From: Clostridium sp. CF012
Lineage (GTDB): Bacteria > Bacillota > Clostridia > Clostridiales > Clostridiaceae
DNA length: 64,000 nucleotides
Direction of reading: 5' to 3'
Assembly: GCF_018861755.1 (NCBI RefSeq)
Contig: NZ_JAHLEF010000001.1
Span: forward strand, 1-64,000
The notes beneath the pieces were generated by a model, which was not told the origin of the DNA, made no database searches, and saw only the letters and a program-made list of their open reading frames with translations. The position numbers were made by a program, and so were the translations under genes. Of this stretch, positions 8,649 through 18,284 are shown piece after piece. Position 1 is the stretch's first letter. Each line of letters begins with the position of its first letter.

Positions 8649-9431
8649 CTACAAAGAAGCTATTACATTATAAACTCCATCATCATTATTGCTCTCAGCA
8701 ATAAAGTTAGCATGTTTCTTAACCTCTTCTGGAGCATTGCCCATGGCATAACTATGGTGAGCTGCTTTAAACATAGTCAAATCATTATAATAATCTCCAA
8801 AAACAATGGTGCTTTTTTTATCTATTTTAAATTTATCTTGAAGTATTTTTATAGCATTTCCTTTACTTATACCTTTATTCATTATATCTATCCACTTGCC
8901 TCCAGATACAACAAATTCAAGCTTGCCATTCAAGTTTTCTTTTAGATAATCAACTATAGGTGAATTTACACCATCAGCCATATAATAAGTAATCTTATAT
9001 ATTGTTTTTTTTACTTCACTAAAAGATTTTAGTATTATTACAGGCACCCCACAAGATGTAAATTCATTCAACATAATTTCTGATGGATTTACTATATACG
9101 CTTCATTTTCTCCAGCTAAGAATAATTCTTCTCCCAACTCTGGTTTTAAATTTATTACGTGCTCTAGTTCTTCCTTATCAATGCTGTTTGCATAAAGGGT
9201 CTTCCCTTTGTTATTATACTTAACAAGAGCTCCATTATGAGCAATGAATATCATATCCGTATTTACCTTGTCGAAGTTTTTGCTCAGTTGAGAGTAAAAC
9301 CTACCACTGGCTGCTGCAAATTTTATATCTTTCTCATTAAAAGCATGAATTAAATCAAATATTTTTTCATTTATATTTCCATTGTCATTTAACAATGTGC
9401 CATCCATATCAGTTGCAATGAGTTTAACCAT
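8649..9431 (-). CDS. Cof-type HAD-IIB family sugar-phosphate phosphatase
   Basis: A 260-aa haloacid dehalogenase phosphatase with a type IIB cap. Motif I is DMDGTLLND (nucleophile D8, acid/base D10). Motif II is AAASGR. The Lys of motif III is in ISKGNAIKIL, and motif IV is FGDYYNDLTMF. The length is normal for Cof/YidA/SupH-like phosphatases that hydrolyse phosphosugars, pyridoxal phosphate or FMN in the cytoplasm; the substrate is not predictable. AAAGGGAGG precedes the ATG. The gene is a single unit between two terminators. Confidence 0.9.
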   Translation of the reverse strand: MVKLIATDMDGTLLNDNGNINEKIFDLIHAFNEKDIKFAAASGRFYSQLSKNFDKVNTDMIFIAHNGALVKYNNKGKTLYANSIDKEELEHVINLKPELGEELFLAGENEAYIVNPSEIMLNEFTSCGVPVIILKSFSEVKKTIYKITYYMADGVNSPIVDYLKENLNGKLEFVVSGGKWIDIMNKGISKGNAIKILQDKFKIDKKSTIVFGDYYNDLTMFKAAHHSYAMGNAPEEVKKHANFIAESNNDDGVYNVIASL

Positions 9432-9494
9432 ATATGTGTTTCCTCCCTTTTGCTTTTATTTACTTTCAATAGTTGTTAACCGTCCCCACTGTAT

Positions 9495-9538
9495 TAAAAA
9501 AAAAGAGCTATAAACGAACTAATGTCCATTTATAGCTC
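9495..9538 (-). terminator. htpG terminator
   Basis: GAGCTATAAA (9505-9514) pairs with TTTATAGCTC (9529-9538). On the minus strand the stem is followed by a run of about nine T. It lies 38 nt after the htpG stop. Confidence 0.85.
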
Positions 9539-9576
9539 ATAAATATGTTTTAATTTTTATTAAAGGTGTTACTTGA

Positions 9577-11457
9577 TTATATCATTATTTTACATACATT
9601 GTTTGTAAATTCTACTGGGTCATTAATTGGAAGCCCCTCGATAAGCAATGCTTGATTATATAGTATACTGGTATATAAATTAAACTTATCTTTATCATTT
9701 TCAAAAGACTCTTTAAGCGCTTTAAACATATCATGGTTTATATTTATTTCTAAAACCTTGTCTGCTTTTATATTTTCGCTGTTAGGCATAGCATTTAATA
9801 CTTTTTCCATTTCTATTGTAAGGTCACCATCATTTGATAAACATACTGGGTAGTTCTTAAGTCTCTTTGATGCCCTAACATCTTTAACCTTATCTGATAA
9901 AAGTTTTTTCATGTTTTCAAATAATTCTTTACTTTCTTTGTCATCCACTTTAGAAGCGTCTTCTTTTTCTTCTACTTCTATACCTAAGTCACCACTTGAT
10001 ACAGACTTAAACTCTTTTTCTTTATATGCCATTATCATTCTTATTGCAAATTCATCTACATCATCTGTAAAGTATAGAATTTCAAATCCCTTATCTGATA
10101 CCATTTCAATTTGTGGCAATTTTTCTATTCGCTCGTTTGAGTCTCCAGCAGCATAATAAATATATTTTTGATCTTCAGGCATTCTAGAAACATATTCATC
10201 TAAAGAGACCATTTTTTTCTCTTTTGATGAATAAAATAGTAATAAGTCTTGTAATACTTCTTTATTACTTCCAAAATCGCTATAAATACCATATTTTAAT
10301 TGTCTTCCGAAGGATTTATAAAATTCATCATATTTTTCTCTTTCATTTTTCAATAAATTGTCTAACTCGTTCTTAATTTTAGTTTTTATGTTTTTAGCTA
10401 TTAGTTTCAGCTGTCTATCATGTTGCAATACCTCTCTTGATATATTAAGTGATAGATCCTCTGAATCAACTATTCCTTTTACAAAACTAAAATAATCAGG
10501 TAATAAATCTGCACACTTATTCATAATTAAGACGCCGCTTGAATATAACTCTAGGCCCTTTTCATATTCTTTTGTATAGAAATCATAAGGCATTTTTTCT
10601 GGTATATACAATATTGCGTTATAACTTATAGCTCCATCAACACTGATATGAATATGCTTTGTTGGTTTATCAAAACCATAGTGTTTTTCTGCATAAAAGT
10701 TGTTATAATCTTCATCTGTAAGTTCACCTTTATTTTTTCTCCATATAGGAACCATGCTATTTACAGTCTTTTCCACTGTGAAGTCCTCATGTTCTGTTTC
10801 ACTGCCTTCTTTAAGTCTTGATTCACTTACTTCCATTTTAATTGGATATCTAATAAAATCGGAGTATTTCTTTATAATAGATTTTATTCCGTATTCTTCA
10901 AGGTATTCATCAAAGTTTTCATCTTCTGTATTTTCTTTTATCTTAAGTATAATCTCCGTACCAATTGAATCTTTTTCACAAGGTTCTATGGTATAACCAT
11001 CTGCACCATTAGATTCCCACTTGTGTGCTTCATCACTACCTAAAACTTTACTAATAACAGTAATTTTATCAGCTACCATAAACGCAGAATAGAATCCTAC
11101 GCCAAACTGTCCAATTATGTCATATCCATCTTTTATATCATTTTCTTTTTTAAAGGCCAAAGATCCGCTCTTAGCTATAACACCAAGGTTATCACTAAGT
11201 TCCTCTTCTGACATTCCAATGCCTGTATCAGAAATTTTTAATATTCTGTTTTCCTTGTCATTTGCTATTGTAATGTAGTAGTTCTCTTTATCAAAAGTTA
11301 GAGTTTCATCTGTCAATGTCTTATAATAAATTTTATCAATAGCATCACTAGCATTAGAAATAAGTTCTCTTAAAAAAATATCTCTATGAGTATATATTGA
11401 ATTTACCATCATATCCAGAATTCTTTTAGACTCCGTTTTAAACTGTTTCTTTTCCAA
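9577..11457 (-). CDS. htpG: Molecular chaperone HtpG (Hsp90)
   Basis: The cytosolic bacterial Hsp90 homolog, 626 aa as expected. The N-terminal GHKL ATPase domain shows [12 protein letters not shown] (Asn box), [12 protein letters not shown] and [13 protein letters not shown]. The middle domain contains the catalytic-loop Arg in [13 protein letters not shown], and the C-terminal dimerisation domain is complete. It is monocistronic: a terminator follows and its own promoter with a CIRCE operator precedes. HrcA control of htpG differs from Bacillus subtilis, where htpG lies outside the HrcA regulon. Confidence 0.98.
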   Translation of the reverse strand: MEKKQFKTESKRILDMMVNSIYTHRDIFLRELISNASDAIDKIYYKTLTDETLTFDKENYYITIANDKENRILKISDTGIGMSEEELSDNLGVIAKSGSLAFKKENDIKDGYDIIGQFGVGFYSAFMVADKITVISKVLGSDEAHKWESNGADGYTIEPCEKDSIGTEIILKIKENTEDENFDEYLEEYGIKSIIKKYSDFIRYPIKMEVSESRLKEGSETEHEDFTVEKTVNSMVPIWRKNKGELTDEDYNNFYAEKHYGFDKPTKHIHISVDGAISYNAILYIPEKMPYDFYTKEYEKGLELYSSGVLIMNKCADLLPDYFSFVKGIVDSEDLSLNISREVLQHDRQLKLIAKNIKTKIKNELDNLLKNEREKYDEFYKSFGRQLKYGIYSDFGSNKEVLQDLLLFYSSKEKKMVSLDEYVSRMPEDQKYIYYAAGDSNERIEKLPQIEMVSDKGFEILYFTDDVDEFAIRMIMAYKEKEFKSVSSGDLGIEVEEKEDASKVDDKESKELFENMKKLLSDKVKDVRASKRLKNYPVCLSNDGDLTIEMEKVLNAMPNSENIKADKVLEININHDMFKALKESFENDKDKFNLYTSILYNQALLIEGLPINDPVEFTNNVCKIMI

Positions 11458-11502
11458 TTAAAAAATCCCCTTTCGTAACAAATCCTATTGTTTTTTTATT
11501 TG

Positions 11503-11529
11503 TTAGCACTCTATCTTGTCGAGTGCTAA
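11503..11529 (-). promoter_or_regulatory. Perfect CIRCE element (HrcA operator) of htpG
   Basis: TTAGCACTC-N9-GAGTGCTAA is an exact match to the CIRCE consensus. It lies about 45 nt before the htpG start codon and just downstream of the promoter, placing it at the transcription start, the usual repressing position. Confidence 0.95.
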
Positions 11530-11539
11530 ATATACTACT

Positions 11540-11568
11540 AAAATACACCTTTTTTTATAATTTGTCAA
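11540..11568 (-). promoter_or_regulatory. Sigma-A promoter of htpG
   Basis: On the minus strand TTGACA (11563-11568) and TATTTT (11540-11545) are 17 nt apart. The predicted start falls at the beginning of the CIRCE element. The remaining spacer, up to 11756, is AT-rich and shows no other feature. Confidence 0.65.
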
Positions 11569-11756
11569 TGCACTATTTTCCATTTGCATTATTTAGTCTT
11601 CTACTTGTAAACAATTATTTTATTCAATTCTCTATATTTTATCATATTTAACTATTATAATGCAAAAATGATTTAATAATTTAAAAAACAAATGCATTAT
11701 TTTTTTCCATTATAATAGAATTAAAGGAAATATTCAAGTAACTTTTAGGCCACAAA

Positions 11757-11790
11757 AATATAGGCATTCCTCATTTGGAATGCCTATATT
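11757..11790 (-). terminator. Terminator of the histidine operon
   Basis: A perfect 14-bp stem, AATATAGGCATTCC with its complement, around TCATTT. It lies directly after the hisE stop codon at 11793. On the minus strand the stem is followed by TTTTTG. Confidence 0.85.
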
Positions 11791-11792
11791 TA

Positions 11793-12128
11793 TTAGTGTA
11801 TTCCTACAATATCTTCTCTCTTTTGTTTTTTATTGCATATCTTTTTCCTTCTTGTTTCAAGTTCAGTAACAACATCTTCTACTTTTACACCTTGCGACAC
11901 CATAAGTACTAAAATGTGATATGCTAAATCTGATATTTCTGAAACTATTTCTTTAGTGTCATTGTTCTTGCTGCTAATTATAACTTCCGCACTTTCTTCG
12001 CCTATTTTTTTTAAGATTTTATCCAAGCCTTCTTCAAAAAGATAACTTGTGTAAGAGCCTTCTATAGGATTTTCTTTTCTTTCTTCAATTATTTTATAAA
12101 GCTCCTGTACTACGTTTATTTCATTCAT
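11793..12128 (-). CDS. hisE: Phosphoribosyl-ATP pyrophosphatase
   Basis: Hydrolyses phosphoribosyl-ATP to phosphoribosyl-AMP, the second step of histidine synthesis. The 111-aa all-alpha MazG-like fold has the acidic metal-binding helices [13 protein letters not shown] and [10 protein letters not shown]. It is separate from HisI, unlike the HisIE fusion of enteric bacteria. It is the last gene of the ten-gene operon, 67 nt after hisI, and is followed directly by the terminator. GAAGGGG precedes the ATG. Confidence 0.95.
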   Translation of the reverse strand: MNEINVVQELYKIIEERKENPIEGSYTSYLFEEGLDKILKKIGEESAEVIISSKNNDTKEIVSEISDLAYHILVLMVSQGVKVEDVVTELETRRKKICNKKQKREDIVGIH

Positions 12129-12195
12129 TTTTAAATCCCCTTCTCTATTGATTTTAGCATCTATATCTTCTTTGATATTGATTTTGATTTTTTAT

Positions 12196-12525
12196 CTAAG
12201 CTTCAACCTTCGAAATTTCCCTGTAAAAACAACTTTCATTTCCAGTATGGCAAGCTACTCCAATTTGTTCTACTTTTATAAGAATTGTATCTCCATCACA
12301 ATCAATCAACATTTTTTTTACATATTGAAAATGCCCTGAGGTTTCTCCTTTATTCCATAACTTATTTCTAGCTCTACTAAAGAACCAAGTTGTTCCAGTT
12401 TCAATAGTTTTTTTCAAGGATTCTTCGTTCATATATGCAAGCATCAAAATCTTTCCACTATTATGATCCTGCACTATTACAGGTACCAACCCATTATTAT
12501 ATTGGATTTCCACTATGTCATCCAC
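12196..12525 (-). CDS. hisI: Phosphoribosyl-AMP cyclohydrolase
   Basis: Opens the purine ring of phosphoribosyl-AMP, the third step of the pathway. At 109 aa it is a standalone cyclohydrolase. It carries the [17 protein letters not shown] signature, the Asp/Cys metal ligands in DCDGD and the zinc Cys in GVACHTG and ESCFY. The annotated start is GTG (encoded sequence [12 protein letters not shown]). Its ribosome binding site is only moderately spaced, so the exact start is less certain than the gene. Confidence 0.95.
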   Translation of the reverse strand: MDDIVEIQYNNGLVPVIVQDHNSGKILMLAYMNEESLKKTIETGTTWFFSRARNKLWNKGETSGHFQYVKKMLIDCDGDTILIKVEQIGVACHTGNESCFYREISKVEA

Positions 12526-12552
12526 GACCTCACCACATTTCTTTATTTTTCA

Positions 12553-13314
12553 TTAGATTCTAATTTGTACACCACTATTTTTAAGATACTCTTTTACTTT
12601 TCTAATGGATAGTTCTTTATAATGAAACAATGAAGCTGCTAGTGCAGCATCTGCACCACTTTTTTCGAAAACCTCATAAAAGTCCTCTATTTTCCCACAG
12701 CCACCGGATGCAATCACAGGAATATTTACGCTGCTTGTAATTGCATTTATGAATTCTATATCAAATCCTTGTTTTGTTCCATCTGCATCCATACTTGTTA
12801 AGAGTATTTCTCCTGCCCCTAGCTCTTCTACCTTTTTTGCCCACTTCACTGCATCAAGGCCCGTATTTATTCTTCCACCATTTATTACTACATGCCACCC
12901 TAAACCGTTCTCATTCTTTTTTCCATCTATAGCAACCACTACACATTGGCTTCCAAATTTTGCTGTTGCCTCGTAAATAAGCTCTGGCCTTCGAATTGCA
13001 GCAGAGTTTATAGATATTTTATCTGCTCCAGCTCTTAATGTTTCTTTAAAATCCTCTATACTCTTAATTCCTCCACCTACTGTCAAGGGAATAAACACCT
13101 TTTCGGCAGTTCGCTTTACTATATCCAACATATTTTTTCTGCCCTCATGAGTGGCTGTAATATCTAGAAATACAATTTCATCTGCCCCTTCACTGTTATA
13201 AAATTCTGCGATTTCTACGGGGTCTCCTACATCTGTTAGATTTATAAAATTGATTCCCTTCATCACCCTTCCCATAGTTACATCTAGGCAAGGAATGATT
13301 CGCTTAGTAAGCAT
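12553..13314 (-). CDS. hisF: Imidazole glycerol phosphate synthase, cyclase subunit
   Basis: A 253-aa (beta/alpha)8 barrel that takes ammonia from HisH to make IGP and AICAR. The catalytic aspartates lie in [14 protein letters not shown] and [12 protein letters not shown], and phosphate loops are present (TVGGGI, ASGGCG). The start overlaps the end of hisA by 11 nt, with AAGGAGG upstream, indicating translational coupling. Confidence 0.98.
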   Translation of the reverse strand: MLTKRIIPCLDVTMGRVMKGINFINLTDVGDPVEIAEFYNSEGADEIVFLDITATHEGRKNMLDIVKRTAEKVFIPLTVGGGIKSIEDFKETLRAGADKISINSAAIRRPELIYEATAKFGSQCVVVAIDGKKNENGLGWHVVINGGRINTGLDAVKWAKKVEELGAGEILLTSMDADGTKQGFDIEFINAITSSVNIPVIASGGCGKIEDFYEVFEKSGADAALAASLFHYKELSIRKVKEYLKNSGVQIRI

Positions 13315-14035
13315 AGGGCATCCTCCTTCCCTCAGAGATTGCTTCTGCTAGAGATATATTCCCAGTGTATAGTGCTTTTCCTATAATGGCTCCATACATA
13401 TTCATCTTCGCAAGTTTTTTTATATCGTCAATGTCTTTCATACCACCAGAGGCAATAATATTACAAGACACCTCATCGTTTATCTTCCCTGTTGCTTCAA
13501 AATTAGGACCAGTCAAAGTGCCATCCCTACTTATATCTGTAAAAATAATAGTTTTCACGCCTATGCTTTCCATTTGTTTTGCAAAATATATATATTCTAT
13601 TTTGCTACTGGTTCTCCAACCTTGCACTGCTACATAGCCATCCCTTGCATCAATTCCAATGGCAATTTTATCTCCAAATTTTTTTACTGCCTCTTTTACT
13701 AGTGACGGATTGTTCAAAGCTGCAGTACCCAATATTACTCGATTCAAACCCTTTTTAAGTAGCATTTCAATGGTATCCAAACTCCTTATACCACCACCTA
13801 ACTGTATAGGTATATTTATATTTGTTATAACTTTATTTATACTATTTGCATTCCCAATAGTTCCACTTAGAGCTCCATCCAAATCTACCATATGTAGATA
13901 TTCTGCTCCCTGGGCTTCGAAGCTTAGGGCTGTTTGTAGTGGTTCTTCCCCTACTACCTCTGATGAAGAAAATTCTCCTTGATAAAGTCTAACGCATTTT
14001 CCATTCTTCATGTCTATAGCTGGAAATATCTTCAT
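13304..14035 (-). CDS. hisA: ProFAR isomerase (phosphoribosylformimino-AICAR-P isomerase)
   Basis: Converts ProFAR to PRFAR. The 243-aa half-barrel duplicate is homologous to HisF, with catalytic Asp in [14 protein letters not shown] and in [14 protein letters not shown], and phosphate-binding QLGGGIR and ASGGMKD. The ATG overlaps the hisH stop by one base, and TGGAGGG lies upstream. It is part of the conserved hisH-A-F core of the operon. Confidence 0.98.
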   Translation of the reverse strand: MKIFPAIDMKNGKCVRLYQGEFSSSEVVGEEPLQTALSFEAQGAEYLHMVDLDGALSGTIGNANSINKVITNINIPIQLGGGIRSLDTIEMLLKKGLNRVILGTAALNNPSLVKEAVKKFGDKIAIGIDARDGYVAVQGWRTSSKIEYIYFAKQMESIGVKTIIFTDISRDGTLTGPNFEATGKINDEVSCNIIASGGMKDIDDIKKLAKMNMYGAIIGKALYTGNISLAEAISEGRRMPYAY

Positions 14036-14637
14036 TAAATTATCCCTCCAAAGTTTTTAAGTAAATTCATTCCAGCCTCTCCACTTTTCTCTGGATGGAA
14101 CTGCAAACCAAATATATTACCCTTACTTACTATTACTGGTATCTTTTTTTCATACATACTATAGGCATTTACTATGTTGTCCTCGGCAACTTGCGCATAA
14201 TAAGAATGAACGAAATATACATAACTATTCTCTATTACACCTTCCAGAAGTGGTGAATTAGTTTCAAAAAACAAATCATTCCAACCCATATGAGGAATTT
14301 TTATAGAACCATCTAGTTTCACAATGGTTCCTTTTAAAAGTCCTAAGCCTTCGCATTTTTCAATTTCTTCACTTCTATCAAAGAATAGTTGCATACCTAG
14401 ACATATACCAAGTATTGGCTTACCTTCCTTCGCTGCTCTTTTTATTACTACATCAAGTCCACTATCCCTTAGATTTTTCATTGCATCAGGAAATGCCCCT
14501 ACACCGGGAACAATAATACTTCTACTATTTGCGATTTCTTCCTTTTCTGAAGATATTATAGATTTAATATTCAAAGCATTAAGCGCATTTTGAACACTTT
14601 TCAAATTTCCCACACCATAATCCACTATAGCTATCAT
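14035..14637 (-). CDS. hisH: Imidazole glycerol phosphate synthase, glutaminase subunit
   Basis: A class I glutamine amidotransferase of 200 aa that feeds ammonia to HisF. The nucleophile Cys is in [10 protein letters not shown]; the His and Glu of the triad are in LQFHPEKSG; the oxyanion region is PGVGAFPD. The start at 14637 ([11 protein letters not shown]) is chosen because AAGGAGG lies just upstream; the longer frame adds seven residues without a ribosome binding site. It follows hisB after 11 nt. Confidence 0.97.
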   Translation of the reverse strand: MIAIVDYGVGNLKSVQNALNALNIKSIISSEKEEIANSRSIIVPGVGAFPDAMKNLRDSGLDVVIKRAAKEGKPILGICLGMQLFFDRSEEIEKCEGLGLLKGTIVKLDGSIKIPHMGWNDLFFETNSPLLEGVIENSYVYFVHSYYAQVAEDNIVNAYSMYEKKIPVIVSKGNIFGLQFHPEKSGEAGMNLLKNFGGII

Positions 14638-14648
14638 AGTATTCCTCC

Positions 14649-15239
14649 TTATAGACATCCTTTCGTAGAAAGTACGCCTTTTATTCGCTGGTCATAGGTT
14701 AAGGCTTCACTTAATGCTTTTCCAAAAGCTTTGAATAGTGCTTCCACCATATGATGATTATTTTTACCATAAAGTACTCTCGCATGAAGTGTTATTCCAC
14801 CATTTATTGCAACAGCCCTAAAAAACTCCTCCACCATCTCTGTATCAAAACCTCCAAGGTGATCTACTGTAAAATCCCCTTCAAATACAAGGTAAGGTCT
14901 ACCACTCAAATCTAGCGACACTGTGGCCAAAGTTTCATCCATAGGTACAAAACTGCTTCCATATCTTTTTATTCCCTCTTTGGCCTTCATTGCCTCTTTT
15001 ATAACACTGCCAAGTACTATACCTACATCTTCAATTGTATGATGAGAATCCACATTTAAATCCCCTACTACAGCTACATATAAATCCAAAAGCCCATGTT
15101 TTGCAAAAAGACATAACATATGATCAAAGAAACCTATGCCCGTATCTCCTTCATATTTTCCAGAACCATCTAAGTTTATACTGATATCAATCTTTGTTTC
15201 GTTACTTGCTCTAACAATTTTTGCTTGTCTTGAAATCAC
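14649..15239 (-). CDS. hisB: Imidazoleglycerol-phosphate dehydratase
   Basis: Dehydrates IGP to imidazole acetol phosphate. The protein is the monofunctional 196-aa form, without the phosphatase domain of enteric HisB. Manganese-binding His and Glu motifs are FFDHML, DSHHTIEDVG and NNHHMVEALFKAFG. The GTG at 15239 (MISRQAKIVRASNETKI) is preferred: GAGGGG lies 8 nt upstream and the N-terminus then matches the family. The longer TTG frame has no such site. No histidinol-phosphate phosphatase gene is seen in the operon; it must be elsewhere. Confidence 0.95.
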   Translation of the reverse strand: MISRQAKIVRASNETKIDISINLDGSGKYEGDTGIGFFDHMLCLFAKHGLLDLYVAVVGDLNVDSHHTIEDVGIVLGSVIKEAMKAKEGIKRYGSSFVPMDETLATVSLDLSGRPYLVFEGDFTVDHLGGFDTEMVEEFFRAVAINGGITLHARVLYGKNNHHMVEALFKAFGKALSEALTYDQRIKGVLSTKGCL

Positions 15240-15281
15240 ATACCTCACCCCTCTAATTCTTGAAGTCAATATATACAAAGC

Positions 15282-16343
15282 TTATGAAATTACTTTATTT
15301 TCCTGGGAAATATTGTTTAATAAATATTCATTTTCTTCTCTACTTCCTATTGTTATTCTTAAACAATTTTGTAATGCATAGGACGTAAACCTTCGTACAT
15401 TTATGCCACTGTCTAAAAGTCGTTGTTTCATTATTTGTGCATTTTCAACTTCAATTAATATAAAATTTGCTTGTGCATTATAGAGTTTTATTCCATTAAT
15501 ATCTTTCAATTTATCCCATAAATATACTCTTTCTTTGAGTATACCTTCCACATTATTATGTATTACTTGTGAATCTTTTAAGACAACAGTTGCAATACAT
15601 TGCGAAATCGCATTCACATTATAAGGAGGCTTTACTTTCTTAAGTTCTCCCATTAGAATGGAACTCGTAATCAAAAATCCCAGTCTTATTGCAGCAAGTC
15701 CAATCTTAGAACAGGTTCTAAGTACAATTAAGTTTTCATAATCTTGAATTTTATCTACCATGCTTTCACCATAAAATTCAAAGTAAGCCTCATCTATAAC
15801 TACAATGCAGCTGCATCCTTCTATTATTTTTATAATGTCAGTTCTTTTAATAATTCCACCTGTAGGATTATTTGGATTTGATAAAAATACAATTTTAACA
15901 TTTTCCCCGTTGGCCATTGAAATAAAAGCATTTACATCTAATTTTAAATCTTCATCTAGTGGAAATTCAATGGGAATTCCTCCTGCAACTTTAGTATATA
16001 ATCCATACATTGAAAAATCAGGACTTTGTACTGCTACCTTATCTCCTGTATTTATAAAAGTATTTGCAATAATTTGTATACATTCATCTGAACCATTTCC
16101 CGCCATTACATTAATACTTTTAACATTTGCATATTGTGCATAGAGATCACATACCGTAGATGCGCTTGCATCAGGATACCTATTAAAAATAGAATCCTCT
16201 ATAGCCCAACTTATTTTCGTCCTAATCTCTTGAGGAAGGTTACTAAAGCACTCATTGGCATCCAACCTGACTTTATAATCAGTTTTTGAAGCTTCATATG
16301 CCTTAAAATCACTTAAATCGCTTCTAAAATAATCCTGTATCAT
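15282..16343 (-). CDS. hisC: Histidinol-phosphate aminotransferase
   Basis: A PLP-dependent class I/II aminotransferase of 353 aa that forms histidinol phosphate. It carries the PLP Lys in TCSKIGLAAIRLG, the Asp/Tyr cofactor contacts in VVIDEAYFEF, and the SNPNNPTG loop. The ATG overlaps the end of hisD by 4 nt, so the two are translationally coupled. Confidence 0.97.
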   Translation of the reverse strand: MIQDYFRSDLSDFKAYEASKTDYKVRLDANECFSNLPQEIRTKISWAIEDSIFNRYPDASASTVCDLYAQYANVKSINVMAGNGSDECIQIIANTFINTGDKVAVQSPDFSMYGLYTKVAGGIPIEFPLDEDLKLDVNAFISMANGENVKIVFLSNPNNPTGGIIKRTDIIKIIEGCSCIVVIDEAYFEFYGESMVDKIQDYENLIVLRTCSKIGLAAIRLGFLITSSILMGELKKVKPPYNVNAISQCIATVVLKDSQVIHNNVEGILKERVYLWDKLKDINGIKLYNAQANFILIEVENAQIMKQRLLDSGINVRRFTSYALQNCLRITIGSREENEYLLNNISQENKVIS

Positions 16344-17635
16344 GATTCTAACCTCACTTTTATAGAATTTCCATGGGCAGTTAAGCCTTCAACCTCTGTA
16401 AGTTTTATTACTTTATCCGCAACCTCACACAATGCATCCTTTGTATAGTATATATAACTTGATTTCTTTATAAAATCATCTACAGATAATGGGGAAAAGA
16501 ATCTTGCGCTGCCACTGGTTGGAAGAACATGGTTGGGGCCTGCAATATAGTCTCCGAGTGGTTCTGGTGAATACTTACCTAAAAATATGGAACCTGCATT
16601 TTTTATATCCCCTAAAAAATCAAATGGATTGTTTAATAGAACTTCAAGATGTTCTGGTGCAATTTTATTGGCCAAATCTATAGCCTCTTTTATATTTTGG
16701 GAAATTAAGATAACTCCGTATTTTTCCAAGGATTCACTTATAATATCTTTCCTACTCATAGTTTTTATCTGAATTTCTAGCTCGCACGCGACCTTTTCTG
16801 CAAGTTCTCTTGAAGTGGTTATAAGCATTGCAGAGGCTAGCACATCATGCTCTGCTTGAGACATTAAATCCGCTGCAATAAACTTTTCATTGGCAGTATC
16901 ATCTGCAATAATTAATATTTCACTGGGACCTGCAATCATATCTATATCTACATATCCAAATACGCTTTTTTTTGCCATGGCAACGTAAATGTTTCCTGGC
17001 CCTACTATTTTATCAACTTTAGAAATACATTTCGTCCCAAATGCAAGTCCGGCGATTGCTTGAGCACCGCCTACTTTATAAATTTTGTCCACTCCTGCTA
17101 TATCTGCTGCCACTAAAATATGAGGATTCACACTTCCGTCAGCTGTGGGTGGGGTTACCATCACTAGATTTTTAACACCAGCCACCTTTGCCGGAATTGC
17201 GTTCATAATAACTGTGGATGGATAGGCGGCTGTACCACCAGGTACATATATCCCTACACTTTCAAGACCTCTTACAGTTTGGCCTAAAATAACACCCTTT
17301 TCTTTTGTCATCATCCAAGAGTTCTTCACTTGATTTTCATGAAATTCCTTCACATTTTGCTTTGCTAGGGTTATTGCGTCTAAAAAATCTTTGTCTACCA
17401 TTTCATACGCTTTTTTAATTTCATCGGATGTTACAATAAGATTCTCTAAGGTAACAAATTTGCTATCAAATTTTTGTGTATACTCTATTATTGCATCATC
17501 GCCTCTAGTTTTTACATCTTCTAAAATTTTATCCACTATAATATTTACATCCCTTTGAACCTCTTCTGCTCTTTTTTTTAGAAATTCTATGTACTCTTTT
17601 CCCTCATTGCTACTTGCCTCAGTAATTTTCATCAT
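16340..17635 (-). CDS. hisD: Histidinol dehydrogenase
   Basis: The zinc-dependent NAD enzyme of the last two steps, histidinol to histidine. It is 431 aa. Zinc and substrate residues are in MSQAEHDVLASA and GPNHVLPTSGSARFF, and the NAD-binding GPGNIYVAMAKK and AGPSEILI segments are present. It overlaps hisG at its start and hisC at its end by 4 nt each, which is typical of a tightly coupled operon. Confidence 0.98.
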   Translation of the reverse strand: MMKITEASSNEGKEYIEFLKKRAEEVQRDVNIIVDKILEDVKTRGDDAIIEYTQKFDSKFVTLENLIVTSDEIKKAYEMVDKDFLDAITLAKQNVKEFHENQVKNSWMMTKEKGVILGQTVRGLESVGIYVPGGTAAYPSTVIMNAIPAKVAGVKNLVMVTPPTADGSVNPHILVAADIAGVDKIYKVGGAQAIAGLAFGTKCISKVDKIVGPGNIYVAMAKKSVFGYVDIDMIAGPSEILIIADDTANEKFIAADLMSQAEHDVLASAMLITTSRELAEKVACELEIQIKTMSRKDIISESLEKYGVILISQNIKEAIDLANKIAPEHLEVLLNNPFDFLGDIKNAGSIFLGKYSPEPLGDYIAGPNHVLPTSGSARFFSPLSVDDFIKKSSYIYYTKDALCEVADKVIKLTEVEGLTAHGNSIKVRLES

Positions 17636-18282
17636 GATACCGTCACCTCATTCCTATCTACGTATTGTTGAACCTTGTCTATCAAATTGCTGATTTTTTC
17701 CTTTTTCATCTTCATACTGGCTCTGTTTACGATCATTCTTGCACTAATATCACAAATTTTTTCTATAATAATTAATCCATTTTCTTTTAAAGTGTCTCCT
17801 GTTTCAACTAAATCTACAATTGCATCAGATAACCCTAATATAGGGGCAAGTTCTACTGACCCATCAAGTTTAATAATTTCTATATCCTCATTATTTCTTT
17901 TAAAATATCCCTTTGCTATTGTGGGATATTTGGTAGCTATTTTTTTACGGTTGCATCCATCATAGCTTAGAAAATTTGGTAAGGATGCCACAGCAAACAT
18001 ACATTTGCCAACCTTTAAATCTACTACTTCATAAAATTCCTTATTCTGTTCCATTAAAGTATCCTTACCAACGATTCCAATATCCGCCGCACCATGTTCT
18101 ACATAGGTTAAAACATCTGTAGATTTAACAAGGATAAATTCTATATTGCTTTTTACATCCTTAAAGATTAATTTTCTTCCTTTATTTTTCAGCTCAGTAC
18201 AATCTATTCCCAGGTCTTCAAACATTGTGATAGCATACTTTTCTAGTCTTCCTTTTGTTAATGCTATTCTTATTGCTTTCAT
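17632..18282 (-). CDS. hisG: ATP phosphoribosyltransferase catalytic subunit, short form
   Basis: Catalyses the first step, ATP plus PRPP to phosphoribosyl-ATP. At 216 aa it is the short form that lacks the C-terminal histidine-binding regulatory domain and needs HisZ for activity and feedback inhibition. The fold segments IRIALTKGRLEK and HGAADIGIVGKDTL and the PRPP-binding region ALVD-like AIVDLVETGDTL are visible. It lies 2 nt after hisZ. Confidence 0.97.
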   Translation of the reverse strand: MKAIRIALTKGRLEKYAITMFEDLGIDCTELKNKGRKLIFKDVKSNIEFILVKSTDVLTYVEHGAADIGIVGKDTLMEQNKEFYEVVDLKVGKCMFAVASLPNFLSYDGCNRKKIATKYPTIAKGYFKRNNEDIEIIKLDGSVELAPILGLSDAIVDLVETGDTLKENGLIIIEKICDISARMIVNRASMKMKKEKISNLIDKVQQYVDRNEVTVS

Positions 18283-18284
18283 AC

